DNA of 64,000 nt from Bolinopsis microptera (GCF_026151205.1 NC_087077.1:8051983-8115982); one strand, 5' to 3'. Shown: positions 29,201 through 39,474, numbered from the stretch's first letter. A program made the numbers and translations. Notes: generated from the letters alone by a model not told the origin.

Positions 29201-32166
29201 TAACCACATCTCAATAGTTTTCTTTAAAGTATCTTGCAATTAATTTTAAGATAGCATTCAATATTGACTGCTTTTACTCACCTGAAATTTAATTTTATGC
29301 TTTAAGGTACACGAGAACGATCCATTCATTACATCGCACAAGCAAACATAAACTAATATAAAACCATTATATTAGCGACAAGATAAACGCCATTTTCGGA
29401 CGTGAGGAGATTGATGACTCCTCAAACTACATTATCATAAGCTTCATCGCAACAAATTCAGTCGATTTCACGATTTGGCAAATTATTTCAAAATCACTTC
29501 GCCTTTTGATCTTAATTTTTACGCGTTGTGACTTGGCGTGTTTTTTCTTTTTCTTTGACTTTGAAGATTGGTAAGTTTTAGTAGAAATGTTTTTGACACA
29601 CTGACACACGCACCTTTAGACGGACGATAACACCGGAGACGAAATAAGTCCTATCACTGATATGGTGAGAAACCCAACAATCGATTGGCCCAAATTTCTT
29701 TTTTTTTCCTTTTTTGATTTTGATAATTCAATCGACATCCGTCGTCAATCTTTTTCCCCTTGCACGTTTTAACAACAGATTTTTGACTTGCTGCCTTTCT
29801 CTCATGATGTTAACTTTCCAGCACGTTTTCAGTAAGCAATCATAAATTGGATGTATCCAGAAAGCTAGAAATTTCTAAGCGTAAAATATCTTTTTACTAG
29901 TTGAGAAAGTAGTTTTTGTTGATACGAATTTTCAGTGTTAGCTGTCACGTAGCGCGCACGTACGCGTAAACGCGCGCGCATATGACTACGCAAATATAAT
30001 AATGTTTGGATCGACTGAATGAAAACAGTAACAACATTATCTTTAAGTTAGACTAATGAAATGACGGAGGCATATTCAGAAAGTTGATCTGATTTTAAAG
30101 CTGGCTTACTAATAATTTTCCTTCAGCCGCAGCCTATGCCCGTTCAGCCCAAGACCCCAAAGACGCCCAAGGTGGCTCTGCGGCTCTGCTCATGGGATTA
30201 CGAAGACCAACACGTCGAACTGGAACTCAGTCAAACCCGCATCGGGAAAATTGTTAAATTCCAGTTTGGTATTTTGGATAACGACCCTGAGGAAATAGCC
30301 GAAAAAATGGTAATTTCATATTCATTTATTTATTTTGGCGTGTTTCCCGTTATTTCTCAAATCCTCCCATTTCCTTAACAGTGATTCTGTCGAAGTGTTT
30401 ATTTAACGATCCCACTACGCAGGTGAAGGAGGGCCACTTAATCGCTGATAACAAAGCTGACTTCTTGGAAAGGCTAAAGACCATCGTAGAAGAACAGCAG
30501 GACGAAGCCAGACGGCAGCAGATGGAAGACGTCGAAGAAGACGTCATCGAGCAAGATTCTGCAGTGAAGGTTGAGGAACCTCCTCCATCGGCTGAACCGG
30601 AAAATGAGGTATTTGAAGCTGTGAGCCAGTCGAGATTAGAGGAAACTGACCAGCACAGGGCCAGACTTACGTCACTGAGCTTAGGCAGCGAGGCATCCAC
30701 CACATCTTTTCTGACGGACAAATTAACTGACGATTACTTTGACTTGAGCACTTCCCCTCGCGAAACCCCGCCGATTCGCTATTATGTGAGTGGTTCACAT
30801 GCTAGTCTCTATTTCAAAAATCAAATCAAATCAAAATATTATGATACATATAATTATAATAAAATATCTTAAATTATAACTTCAAGGTTAATTTTAATTT
30901 ATCAGACATTTCAAATCAGGCTCAACAGCCATAGTTCAAATTAGCTAATTTCTTCTTTACTAAATATGGATGGAACTACATATTATAATCATTATGATTA
31001 CTCTTGTTCTCTAAATAATTATATCCTTTGATTTTATTTATCACCTCATCAAACACTTCCAATGATGATGATCATAACAAATTCCTTTTAAGATACAATT
31101 CTTCTCAATAATAGACTTATCTCAATAAATACCTGCTCTACTTAAATTAAATTTGAAAATATCTGTACCAAATTCAGCCAACGTAGTTAAACTCAGAATT
31201 TCCAACTTACTGCTGTATGGCATTCACTTAAATATTTTGAGCGAAAAATGTAAGTAACTAAAAAAATGTATTTTTCCTCTATGGTTGCGATCTCGACAAT
31301 TAAAGATGCTAGGTTAGTATTTAAGGAAAATCGTTAATATTATATCATGTACATAGATTGCAACTCTAATTATTACAGCAGTCGAATTCTTCGTTGACGA
31401 TTGAAGTGCGACGGAAGCTGTCGCACGATAAAGCCAATCACCACGCCACCTCCCCCGACATCGACACGCGCTCTCTTCACTCTGAAACGAGCAACAGTGT
31501 CCACCAGGATACATACAACAGTGTCAAATCAGCGGTTTGTAAAACGTGTATTTCGTTTTTTTATGAATTGTCGCTCTTAGTTAAATTTGATATGGTTGCC
31601 ATGATAGAGGAACATGCGTTAACAGTTCGCTCACAATTCCTTTCTTTCAGACGAACGGTATGGACTCCGTAGTATCACCTCCGATTGTCACCTCCAGTGG
31701 ACTCGCACTACCACCGAATTATTACCGGCCCACGACGCCAGGCATGATGCTGTACCCCCCTACAGCCCAATATATGATGGTCCCTCCCGGCACCATGCAC
31801 CACTCTGGAAGTATACCCAGCGCTGGAATGCACCAAATGCCAGGCCATCACCACCAGATACCCCCCAACTATTTGATGATGCAATCCGGCCACATCCCCC
31901 ACAGTAGCATTTATACAAATGGACACATCGCAGCAGGATGGGGCCATGGAGCCCCCATGGTCAGATCCCAACACGATATGAATAATATCAGTAGTATGAG
32001 GATGCCCGTCACGGCGGCGCATCACCTGCCCTACATGGCCGCTAGTCAGAATCAGCGGGTGGAAATGGACTTGAGAACTGTACGGGGAGACCAAGACACG
32101 CCGCCACCAGGCTTCAGGAACGATATGATGAGTGCGGCTCCGTTAGACTGTCGGTCGGATACGTAG
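14252..32166 (+). CDS. WNK-like PF2/CCT-domain protein, C-terminal exons
   Basis: Seven exons, all joined in phase 0 and bounded by AG/GT: 14252-14407, 18262-18333, 27074-27127, 30127-30309, 30423-30785, 31379-31534 and 31651-32166 (stop TAG). They give about 499 residues. Exon 1 contains a Tyr-rich segment, exons 2-3 a predicted helix, and exons 4-5 a PF2/CCT-type domain. The domain's features are FQFGILDNDPEEIAEKM, then EGHLIADN and LERLKTIVEEQQ, as in the post-kinase domain of WNK kinases. A Glu-rich region follows, and then a His/Met/Pro-rich tail in the last exon. No kinase domain is visible, so it must lie upstream or be absent. WNK kinases regulate SPAK/OSR1 and ion cotransport, but that role here is inference from the single domain. 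The upstream start is not identified. A minus-strand protease gene sits in the first visible intron, and two foldback MITE copies lie in or next to introns. Confidence 0.6.
14408..15331. other. Intron sequence, no gene
   Basis: Proximal part of the 3.85-kb intron of the PF2/CCT-domain gene, between the donor GTGAGT at 14408 and the 3' end of the nested minus-strand protease gene. No domain-bearing frame was found. Confidence 0.5.
15332..16513 (-). CDS. Cathepsin L-like cysteine protease with C-terminal ShKT domain
   Basis: A 393-residue, intronless, secreted papain-family (C1A) protease. It has a signal peptide (about 1-13), an I29-type propeptide (about 27-84, with E45/R49/F53 spacing and GLNLFSDL), and a mature domain beginning near the EIDWRKKGGVTGVK segment. 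The oxyanion Gln128, catalytic Cys134 (CGSCW), His271 (NHAV) and Asn287 (KNSWGGSWG) are all present. A linker with four Asp-Gly-Pro-Ile-Pro-Thr-Pro-like repeats follows. The protein ends in a six-cysteine ShKT module (C364, C371, C379, C386, C390, C393). ShKT fusions to proteases are typical of cnidarians and nematodes; the module is a fold and does not by itself indicate a toxin. The start is an ATG preceded by a TATAAAA element about 41 bp upstream. The gene is nested antisense in an intron of the PF2/CCT-domain gene. Confidence 0.93.
   Translation of the reverse strand: MIFLLFTVALASADPLRQALQSNEGLARLFTQYETVEGKVYSADEARLRFRLFRKSVKNAADTNEQDLGWTAGLNLFSDLTEEEKGQYLGLNISLSHAQGEPMPLSDAPAAEEIDWRKKGGVTGVKQQGRCGSCWTFGAVGSIEGVHFDKTGILKKFAEQELLDCVYEGKRDGCQGGLMHDAFNYMKQTQRLAPSAAVSYTAKDGSCNYGSKPNGLERKVEGMFEISKSETNHVSALSRGPIAVAFEVTNNCRQYRGGVFKDMSCTGQPNHAVTMVGYNSKTFAIKNSWGGSWGDSGYIHMSRNHGNCGLYSHSVVISLAGSRPDPIPDPTDGPIPTPSDGPIPTPTDGPIPTPTDGPDPDPSCKDLAHNCDLFVDWLCKYQPDNCRKTCGLC
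16554..16561 (-). promoter_or_regulatory. TATA box of the cathepsin-ShKT gene
   Basis: TATAAAAC on the minus strand ends 41 bp before the start codon at 16513. The spacing would leave a leader of only about 10-15 nt, fitting a compact, strongly expressed intronless gene. This is inferred from position only. Confidence 0.45.
16562..17789. other. Intron sequence upstream of nested protease
   Basis: No gene. A 14-bp inverted repeat (aatctaggtttatc at 16805-16818 and its complement at 16841-16854) lies about 300 bp upstream of the protease start. It could be a regulatory hairpin or chance. Nothing else is seen. Confidence 0.4.
17790..17861 (+). tRNA. tRNA-like sequence, probable pseudogene or SINE head
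   Basis: A 72-nt segment can fold with an acceptor stem (GGGTCAG with TTGTCCC, one mismatch), a good D arm matching the A box (TAGCTCAATTGG) and a perfect 5-bp T stem (CTGGG/CCCAG). However, the T loop is ATCATTC rather than TTCRANY, position 33 is G rather than T, and the anticodon stem has only about three pairs. This suggests a decayed tRNA or tRNA-derived SINE rather than a working tRNA. Confidence 0.3.
17862..18261. other. Intron sequence
   Basis: Distal part of the same intron, ending in a polypyrimidine tract (ctcttcttttcag) before the exon at 18262. Nothing else is seen. Confidence 0.5.
19153..19401. promoter_or_regulatory. Second CCAAT/CACGTG cluster
   Basis: Inverted CCAAT boxes (ATTGG) at 19153-19157, 19355-19359 and 19397-19401, with CACGTG at 19372-19377. 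The combination resembles the cluster at 6250-6345. It could be an internal promoter for a shorter transcript starting upstream of the exon at 27074. There is no direct evidence of transcription. Confidence 0.25.
21299..21334. repeat. Perfect 17-bp-arm palindrome
   Basis: catttactgggcgtatt is followed after two bases by its exact reverse complement. It is a short stable hairpin inside the long intron, with no matching copy elsewhere in the window. Confidence 0.85.
25352..26086. mobile_element. Foldback MITE, TTAA-flanked, copy 2
   Basis: TTAA at 25352-25355 and 26083-26086 bounds a palindrome with arms of 359 and 356 bp and a 20-nt loop at 25711-25730. The sequence is closely related to copy 1: the same GGGGGC-type ends, a shared internal CGCGCGAG-type segment and the shared loop-proximal tcttggacct. 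There is no coding capacity. It lies inside the intron between the exons at 18262 and 27074. Confidence 0.9.
26087..27073. other. Intron sequence with short tandem repeat
   Basis: No gene. A short array of caagttacaa/catgcaagtta units lies at about 26695-26757. The rest is plain AT-rich intron ending in ttatttcag before the exon at 27074. Confidence 0.5.
27128..30126. other. Intron sequence
   Basis: The 3.0-kb intron between the exons at 27074 and 30127. A (CT)n tract lies at about 28360-28374. The 29940-29985 stretch is rich in CGCG and GCGC words. No domain-bearing frame was found. Confidence 0.5.
30127..30785 (+). CDS. PF2/CCT domain-encoding exons of the WNK-like gene
   Basis: Two exons (30127-30309 and 30423-30785) separated by a 113-bp intron encode the only recognised domain of this gene. 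The first ends at the MV boundary of the conserved Asp-Pro-Glu-Glu-Ile-Ala-Glu-Lys-Met segment. The second continues with VKEGHLIADN, a Leu-Glu-Arg helix and a Glu/Gln-rich coil. Among families I know, the alternation FxF-x-LDxDPE-xx-A-xx-MV-xx-G is most like the first PF2 domain that follows the kinase domain of WNKs. Other PF2 carriers (SPAK/OSR1) look less similar. Confidence 0.6.
30786..31378. other. Intron sequence
   Basis: AT-rich intron of the PF2/CCT-domain gene, from donor GTGAGT at 30786 to the acceptor at 31376-31378. Nothing else is seen. Confidence 0.6.
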
Positions 32167-33929
32167 ACTGCTCAGTTTTTATCGCCTCCACAACTCGATT
32201 TTTTATTTTGTCTTAGGTTAAGAAATTGTTTGTAAAATAAAATTAAAAATGATAGTATGAGGTAAAACGTCGCCAAAATGGTCTAATACATTTATGCATA
32301 TATTTATTATACTTTCAAAAGTTTGGTCATCGGTTATGTACATGGTGGTTAACTGTTTGGTTTTTAAGAATGGTGTATGAATTTGATTGTAACTCTTGAT
32401 TTTTCAAGTGCATATTTTGCGAATAGATGGTTGCCGTTTTTAATATAGAATTTTAATACGTATTTTCAGCGGTCTTAGAGAGGCCGCCGGGAAAGTCTGA
32501 TCGGACGTTTTGTATTTCATCTTAGTTCTAGTTTGCACGCCTAATTTTTAAGTTTATATTTAATTCAAGATAAAGATCCTCAAATCTGCCACATTTGAGC
32601 CCCTCTAAACGAATTGTAATAATATTATACATGCCGAGCTTAAAGCATTATGACTTTAAAATAATCACGTCAGAAGTGTCTGGTGAGCCGAAGTGGCAGA
32701 TTGAGAGAGATAGGGAAGAACTTGAACTGTTTTCATTCGCAAAACTAGGTATTGAGGTATCAACATGTCCGTGTTGAGAATCATTTAGCACTTTCAATTG
32801 TGGAGAAGCGTGACTTAAAGAGTGGCGCATGCACTGGGATGCACTCTATATGTACTGGGATGCGCTGATGCACTTCAATATCTGAAAGATGCAACTCATC
32901 ACAACACCCCCAAACATTTTCCAATCATCGTCCGAGTAGAAAGTGAGCTAGTGCATGCCCTGCTCCAAATTGCTTTTCTTGTTGAGATTTTCGGCTCCGT
33001 TCACCCGTGTGTATGTTTAGAATAAAGATATTGTATATAATGTATGTAACGTTTGCCCTGATATACATACTATGGAGAGTCTAGAAAAGCAAGAAAAACG
33101 ATATTTTTCTGGTCCAGAAACAAGAGGAAAACTATCATTTTTGTATTTTGAAATTTTTGGGTGATTGTATAAGATCTTCACAGTGAAAATGTGCAATTTT
33201 AGGTCTGCAAAACGTTTTTTAAAGATCTGTTTGCGTTGTCTTTCTACCTGAATTCCACACTGCCCCAGATGTTATTCCTAAAAACAGTGCTTAAATCTAA
33301 GTTCATCTCAAAATATTAAGGGATTCCAGGATTTATTTAACTATAAGTCGCTAATTCGGGACGGCAGACATCGATGTTAAATAACAAAAAAAAAACTTTG
33401 AGAGATATAGTTTCCGATTGTTCACGATATCTATATTTTTCTTTTCCAAAATAAACAGTCTTCTTCGTTCAATAATCAAAAAAGATAAATCACAATTGCA
33501 ATATAGTACAATTCAAGTCGTGAGTTAAAAAACAAAAATCTCCTGATCAGTTTTAAATAACAAATCAAAATTTGTTGGAAACAATTTGGACCAATGCTGT
33601 CCTCAATATTACACTTAGCCCGCAGTTTACTACTTTCGGCTAGAATTATAAAACATCAAGTTCAAAGTTCCACATGCCCTTCTCACGTTGCATATGACGT
33701 AATATGGTGAAAGCAATTCTCTAGGAAGATCTGTGTTATGATGAGTAAAAACTGCTCCGTCACAAGATAGAACCAAGAAAGGAAGAAGTGTCCAGAGTTT
33801 CTAGCTGACAGTAACACCATCATTCTATAGTAATGTACGTCATCGGTCACTTCATCTTTACATCAGTTTAAAAAACTGTCAAACTGTGCATTCCCGGTGC
33901 TATGAATGGACTTCTCCTGCGCTAGGAAT
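32167..33929. other. 3' UTR and convergent intergenic region
   Basis: Follows the stop of the PF2/CCT-domain gene (+) and precedes the stop of the TM2D1-like gene (-), so transcription converges here. Candidate plus-strand polyadenylation signals AATAAA occur at 32236-32241 and 33021-33026. No gene is seen. Confidence 0.55.
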
Positions 33930-36010
33930 TCAAAACTCATCGTGCTGCAGCTGTTTGAAATAGTAACTACCATACTGATAAAACGTGTGGTTCTCCATGC
34001 CCACTTTATTTAAAATAGGTCCGTACACAGATATGAGATAATCTGAGCCGTCAGCAGGCCCTACAGTTTGGGTAGCTATCAGGATGATATCCACTAGTTG
34101 TCCCAGCAAGAAAAATCCGAATGTACAAAACTTTAGCAATCCGATGGCGTAGTACCTGGAGATAATATTGATTTGACTTTAAATTCACTGCTTTCATTTT
34201 GAAATACCGCTACGTGCAGTGGAGCCTTAAAAGAGGAAAGCCAAATTAATATTGTAGCGGGGGCAACAAACTGTAACATTTAACATGTTCTAGATCGTTT
34301 TCTAGATTAAACAATGTGCCATGGCGAGAATAACTAATAAACGTCGGTATTCGCAATTGTATTGAGTTTTGTAATGTCATGTAAGGACCCAAAATTTAGC
34401 AGGCCACATCTCAAAGTTCACGTGATCAAGGGAGAGTAGTCTTACTGGTCAGATAATTGAGATTAACACCCGGCAATTCTTTTTGTAGAGTATCAAATTT
34501 AGGATTCGGTGAAAGACAATGATCAACGTCATTGGCTGACACATAAGCCACACTTTACAACCGAATTAAAGTCAAGATTTATGGAACCGCACCACGCTAG
34601 AATACATGAGGTATTAATCTCATGTCGTTCGAGTTAATATCTTGAGCACAAGTGGCCCCAATCAACGGATAAAAAGGCGACATATGCCCATAATGTAGTC
34701 AAGTGAATAGCTGTTCCGGCCAGTATAGCAGCTAATATAAGCTAAGCTATGTAGCTCGACGACCGCGCGCGCGCGCGCTATAATGAAAATCTTGCGCATC
34801 CTTCTTAATGAATAAGCTTGTCAAACTAGCAATGGGTGCAATTTTAGAATTCAAGGTGAAAACAAAAGTTTGATTTTCGCTTTGAGCATCGCTTACAGTG
34901 CTTAGATATAACTTACCCAAGGTAGAAACGATCAATTCCAAACATCCCCATAAAAACAGAAAGAATCAGAGCAGTCCTATAGTCGTAACCAGTTACATAT
35001 CTGCACGGCAATTCCTTGTGATGGGACACATTCCCCTTCCAATCCTGATGAAAACGTCAATTAAAGTTACAAAATGCTTAATTCTCACGAACGGCAAATT
35101 TTTGAAAGGTCCAAGTGATTTATCAAAATCAACATAAAATATGTAAGTGGTAGATCTGATTGTCTGCAAAAACAATATCTCACCTCAGGAATACCTCTAT
35201 CACCGATACAAACAACATCTTCTTTGGGAATGCATTCCACTAGTATGGTTCTATTAGCTCGACAGCATGGGGCAGCTGTTTTGTCACTGCAAACCTTATA
35301 TGCCTGAAAATTAATTTAATTATAAATTAACACAGTGATATTGGTCCAACTAATTAATTCTCCCATTAATCAATCTGACTCACACTGACCTTACTGATTG
35401 GTCAATGGTTAAAACTTCAGTCAAAACGGTGCAATTTCGGTCAAGGAAACGGCAGAAAAGCTTCTATTCAAAAATCTTCCAAAATGTCTCCTTCTATTCT
35501 GATGATTTTCCGTTTATCAAAATTTTCTTTGGTAATCTAACTTTCAGTACCTCAATCGTGGCTTGTGCCATCCACAGTAATGAGTGAACTCATCCATTGA
35601 TCATTCGAGAAAAATTGAGTCAAAACAGTAAAATATGGGCCTCGGAAAGCTGAAATCTGAAAATGTCCTACCGGTAGGACATTTTCAAAATTTTCCTTTC
35701 ATCAAAGTTTTCTCCGGATATTCATGTTCCAGTACCTCGATGGTGACTTCTATCACTCTCATCGAACTCATGTTCATTGATTGGTCACCTCAGCTGTTAT
35801 TTAAAAAAGGAAAATCACCAATCCTACTATATATATAATATAAACTAATAAAAAACAAACCTCAGTGGCTTTGGTTATATGAAGTTCCTCTCCGCATTTA
35901 ACTTGTTCCTCGGGGAGGTCCTTGCAGAACAACCTGACATCAAGATTGTCTTGAGTGCAAACCAGGGTAACGATAAGACTGACTGATACTAAGCAGAGAG
36001 GTACTGACAT
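33930..36010 (-). CDS. TM2D1: TM2 domain-containing protein 1-like, complete
   Basis: Four exons on the minus strand: 36010-35861, 35303-35184, 35044-34917 and 34155-33930, with GT-AG junctions and consistent phases, give about 207 residues. Exon 1 carries a signal peptide (residues 1-19). The extracellular part is cysteine-rich (CxxLP, CSDKTAAPCC, ECIPKEDVVC). The C-terminal half holds the TM2 domain: a first membrane helix (TALILSVFMGMFG), the conserved DRF motif (IDRFYLG) and a second helix (LLKFCTFGFFLLGQLVDIIL). The tail QTVGPADGSDYLI...YG matches the end of TM2D1. TM2D proteins are conserved metazoan membrane proteins linked in flies to Notch signalling and phagocytic functions; the role here is inference. 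Full length agrees with the family. Confidence 0.93.
35659..35686. repeat. Perfect 28-bp palindrome
   Basis: gaaaatgtcctac followed directly by cc/gg and its exact complement, in intron 1 of the TM2D1-like gene. No spacer is present, so it forms a 14-bp-arm perfect palindrome. Function unknown. Confidence 0.85.
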
Positions 36011-36812
36011 GGGACCTTGAACTGGATGGTTATTACTGTCAGTGCTAGTGGGACCTAGCTGAATACTGAATAGTTATTAGTTATGAGATCAATAGTGTTA
36101 CTAGAGTTAAAATATAAATAATTTCGGTGAGTAGGACATTAGACATAGTTATATATTTTTTTGTTAATAAGTTGACAATGGTTTTATTATGCAAGATATA
36201 TGAGAAAATCATAGTTGCTATTGAAAAGTTATTTTTAGCTTCCAGATATATTGCACGCATCAAATTAACATTATTTAAATATTAGTGTAACCCGGCCGGG
36301 ACTTCACTATTGCAGTATAAACCGCCTATTATATTCGAAAACACGCATTACATTTTCGTACCGCTCAGTCTAAACAGACCAAAATTTAATTCTGAGTGCC
36401 ATTGGGTCGCAAAATGATCAATTAAACCACTCGACTGATTTAAAAAACCGTAAGAAAAATACTAATAAATCAAATAGACTAATAAAAGTAAAATAATTAC
36501 ATTCGATCAATCGTTTTTTACATAATTTAGTAGTTTATTAGAATTAGTAGTTATCAGAATCATTTAAAAAATCGGAAAATAAAAATGTTTTTTCTGAAGA
36601 ATAATTTACTGAATTATAGAAAACAATTAAGATAAATCAAATCTCTCGGATAGTATAACTGAGCTGTCGAAATAAAACATACCGAAACCTTTTGATTCAA
36701 ATCACTATAGTGTCTCCTAATGCACAAATATTTTGCATGATGTGTCATAAGATTATGGATTGATGAGTATCATGATAATCAGGATGCATCAGTAGTGACT
36801 TCCTCTCCAGGG
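36011..36812. other. Intergenic between TM2D1-like and Ig receptor genes
   Basis: Both neighbours are on the minus strand. The region must hold the TM2D1 promoter and the 3' UTR of the Ig receptor. A minus-strand AATAAA occurs at 36534-36539, about 270 bp past the receptor stop. Nothing else is seen. Confidence 0.5.
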
Positions 36813-37937
36813 CTAAGATGAGCTATCAACTTCCTCACCAAGATCAAGAACAGCAGAAATTTGAGATTGTGATGTTAGTTCTTCAGATAGCACAGTGTTT
36901 GGTGGCTGAGCAGTTGACCCAGGTTCTACAATCTGAGAGTATACAATGCTCTGTTGTGTACTCTGTTTATCACGATGTTGTACAATTAAAACAGCCAGTT
37001 TCATGCAACAATGATTGTAACATATTTTGAGAAGTCTAGCTCGAACCAATGCAGTTATCGCAGCAATAAGAATCAAGGAGAGCAAGATCAAAGAAAATTT
37101 CCAGATATATCTATCCAAGTCTTCTATTTCATACCAAACATCCTCCAATCTGTCCCAATCCCTTTTTGAGTAAAATTTGACAAAAATGGTAGAGTTCACA
37201 TCTGTTCCACAGTAGAAGTGTGTATCTTGAAAGATTCTTATAGCATCATCATTTACAGTCAGAACAGATTCATACAGACTTCCATTGTGCCACGAAATCT
37301 GCTTGTAGAGACGCTCAGAAACCCACTGTTCTGGTAGTTTTTCTGGCTCATCAATGTTAGTCAGACTCTGATTATCATGACTGATGTACCAGGAGATGTT
37401 GCGGTTTGAAGCACAATGTAAAGGATTATCTGAATAATAGCTGGTGAATAAATCACGAGCACCCTCCTCCAAATTGACAATTCTTCCTTGTCTTTCACGT
37501 GTTGTCTGCTGCCATCCATCTTGGTAATACCATTTACATTTGTATGTTGTGTTGTAATCCTCTTCAGTGATATTGGAGACAGTTAAGACAGATGTTGTGC
37601 AGTCTTTTCTTTCAGTTTTATCCCCTATCACTGGTTCCAGAATTGAGCAAAATCTGTAAGGGTATCCTCCACTCTTACAAGATTGAAATTTTATTGTTGT
37701 CATCGTGAATCGTGAACCTGGTTTGCTAATGATTTCTTCATCTTGGGTTTGGTTACCTCTATACCATTGAATATTAAGATCATCAAGGCCATTAATACAG
37801 TATAGACTCACAGAATCGCCGATATCTGCTGATGCTGGTATCATATTCTTCATAATATTATCCGTATAACCAGGCTGCACAACAAACATCATGTCCAGAA
37901 AAAAGATTTGGAAAGGGATAAATGTTTTTGATTTCAT
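36813..37937 (-). CDS. Two-Ig-domain transmembrane receptor with ITIM-like tail
   Basis: A single exon of 374 residues if begun at the ATG at 37937. An in-frame extension upstream to 38000 adds a less likely start, and the chosen start gives a better signal peptide (about residues 1-23). Ig domain 1 shows Cys47, Trp58 and the TSVLTVSNITEEDYNTTYKC core with Cys134. Ig domain 2 shows Cys175, Trp183 and the SVLTV...DTHFYC core with Cys243. Seven N-glycosylation sequons lie in the ectodomain. A membrane helix follows at about residues 279-298, then a Cys-rich juxtamembrane segment and the motif IVYSQI (Tyr333), which fits the ITIM consensus. The layout recalls IgSF recognition receptors such as the Hydractinia Alr family. 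Ligand and role are unknown, and an upstream exon cannot be excluded. Confidence 0.7.
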   Translation of the reverse strand: MKSKTFIPFQIFFLDMMFVVQPGYTDNIMKNMIPASADIGDSVSLYCINGLDDLNIQWYRGNQTQDEEIISKPGSRFTMTTIKFQSCKSGGYPYRFCSILEPVIGDKTERKDCTTSVLTVSNITEEDYNTTYKCKWYYQDGWQQTTRERQGRIVNLEEGARDLFTSYYSDNPLHCASNRNISWYISHDNQSLTNIDEPEKLPEQWVSERLYKQISWHNGSLYESVLTVNDDAIRIFQDTHFYCGTDVNSTIFVKFYSKRDWDRLEDVWYEIEDLDRYIWKFSLILLSLILIAAITALVRARLLKICYNHCCMKLAVLIVQHRDKQSTQQSIVYSQIVEPGSTAQPPNTVLSEELTSQSQISAVLDLGEEVDSSS

Positions 37938-38099
37938 CCTAAAGTGGGATGTAATTTTATCTAAAGAGTAAAATATCAAAATTAAATCAATTAGAGGCAC
38001 TAAAGTAAAGAATCTCCAGAATTCTTTTCATTTAAATGATTAAGATATTTTTATGAAAATTTGTGATAATCTTTATGTATCATTATGTTTTGATTTGAT

Positions 38100-38690
38100 T
38101 TGCGCTGGATGGCATCCTTGAACATTTGTACAGAGATTAATAATACACATTGTCTGAGTCCCACTGAATATCTGACTGGGAGTCTGCTGCTCAACTTATC
38201 AGGCACCACGCTTACACGAGTAGATGAAGTGAGATTCCTTGGTGTTATCATAGACCATGAACTATCCTGGGAACCCCAACTAGATAACATGAAATGTAAA
38301 CTAACTACAAGTATAGCTATAATTAAACATATTATGAAGTATATTCCAGAAACAGAGTACTATAAACTGTATGACTCCTTATTCAAGTCTCATATGAGCT
38401 AATGTATTAGAAGCTGGGGTGGTGTCACACCTTATAGACTATCTAAACTGTTCTCCATCCAAAAAAGATGTGTAAGCCTTCTATTTGGAAGCAAACCAAG
38501 CTTTGACCGGGCAGAGTACTATGAAACATGTGCACGTGCAAGACCATACAGTGAACACATTGCAAAAAGGAGCTTTGCTTTGGAAAACACTAAGCCAATT
38601 GCAATATTCAATACCGAGAAAATCATGTCAATCCACAACCTGTACATCCAAAATATATCCACTGAACTGTTAATAATAATAATAATAAAT
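38100..38690 (+). pseudogene. LINE reverse transcriptase 3' fragment, part 1
   Basis: One frame encodes the region after the catalytic RT core: VDEVRFLGVIIDHELSWEPQ, then YKLYDSLFKSH, SWGG, IQKRCVSLLFGS and ETCARARP. It aligns with residues about 880-1020 of the intact LINE ORF2 at 46752-50096 but is clearly diverged. A stop (TAA at 38400-38402) breaks the frame. The fragment ends near an ATA-type repeat at about 38670-38690. It is a 5'-truncated relic of a related family. Confidence 0.85.
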
Positions 38691-39141
38691 TAATGTTATT
38701 TTGATACAGCACCAAAAGGTTAAATAATTTAAATTTAACCCTTATGCTCAGCTGTAAATGATAGTAGAGATCGTGCATCTCGCCTTGGACTGGAGTAAAA
38801 ACGGAAGTTTATAGCTGCAAGTTAAATCCTGACTAAATAAGGCAGAAACACCTTTAACAAGAAGATATCCAAGAAAGGTTAGCAGGTTTTCTAACAAAAC
38901 ATATGAAAAATAGATGATGACCACAAGAAATCTATGTATGAGACTCATAAGACTAACAAAAAGATATACAAGATAATAAAGATGAAAAATTATAAAATAT
39001 TAAAATTTCTGTAAGAATCTATAAACTCCAAATATACAAACAATCTGAATACTTCAATATACAATACAAAATTATTAAAAAAGCTTACTGCAGAACAGTA
39101 ACTGATGTTACAGAAAATCCAATACAAAATCCAACAAAATC
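38691..39141. other. AT-rich sequence splitting a LINE relic
   Basis: Separates the two collinear pieces of the LINE relic. It begins with a TAATAATAATAA tract, which may be a secondary insertion or expansion. No coding signal was found. Confidence 0.4.
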
Positions 39142-39474
39142 TTGAAACTGCATCAACCCATCTCTCTGACAAGATTATTCCAAACAAGTTCCAGAACATG
39201 TAGCCAAACTATGCGGGTCCCCCGACACAAAGTTGACATTTCTAAACCCAATTCTGTCTTCAAAGGTACGACTATATGGAACAGTTTTGTTGCTAAAATA
39301 TTCGACAAACGCACTCCTTATGAAAACAATGTCATGGTCCCTGGCTCTAGTAAATTTTCCGACCTTTCCTCCCCCATCTCAATTATCAATGCAAGAGCCG
39401 TATCAAAAAGCTTTTACTTGAAACCCAGCAATTGGCAACACCTGGGCGTGAAATTGAGTGGCTCCCACTAAATA
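39142..39474 (+). pseudogene. LINE reverse transcriptase 3' fragment, part 2
   Basis: Encodes the extreme C-terminal tail of a LINE ORF2-like protein: RVPRHKVDISKPNSVFKGTTIWNSF, comparable with the SPTNQFVYKSAWLWNEF tail of the intact element. It is in the same orientation as the fragment at 38100-38690, so both are probably one relic interrupted by about 450 bp. Confidence 0.6.

Noticed and set aside
31708-32094. Minus-strand frame opposite the last exon of the PF2/CCT gene
   Set aside because: Shadow frame; the plus strand has a splice acceptor, in-phase junction and a composition consistent with the upstream exons.
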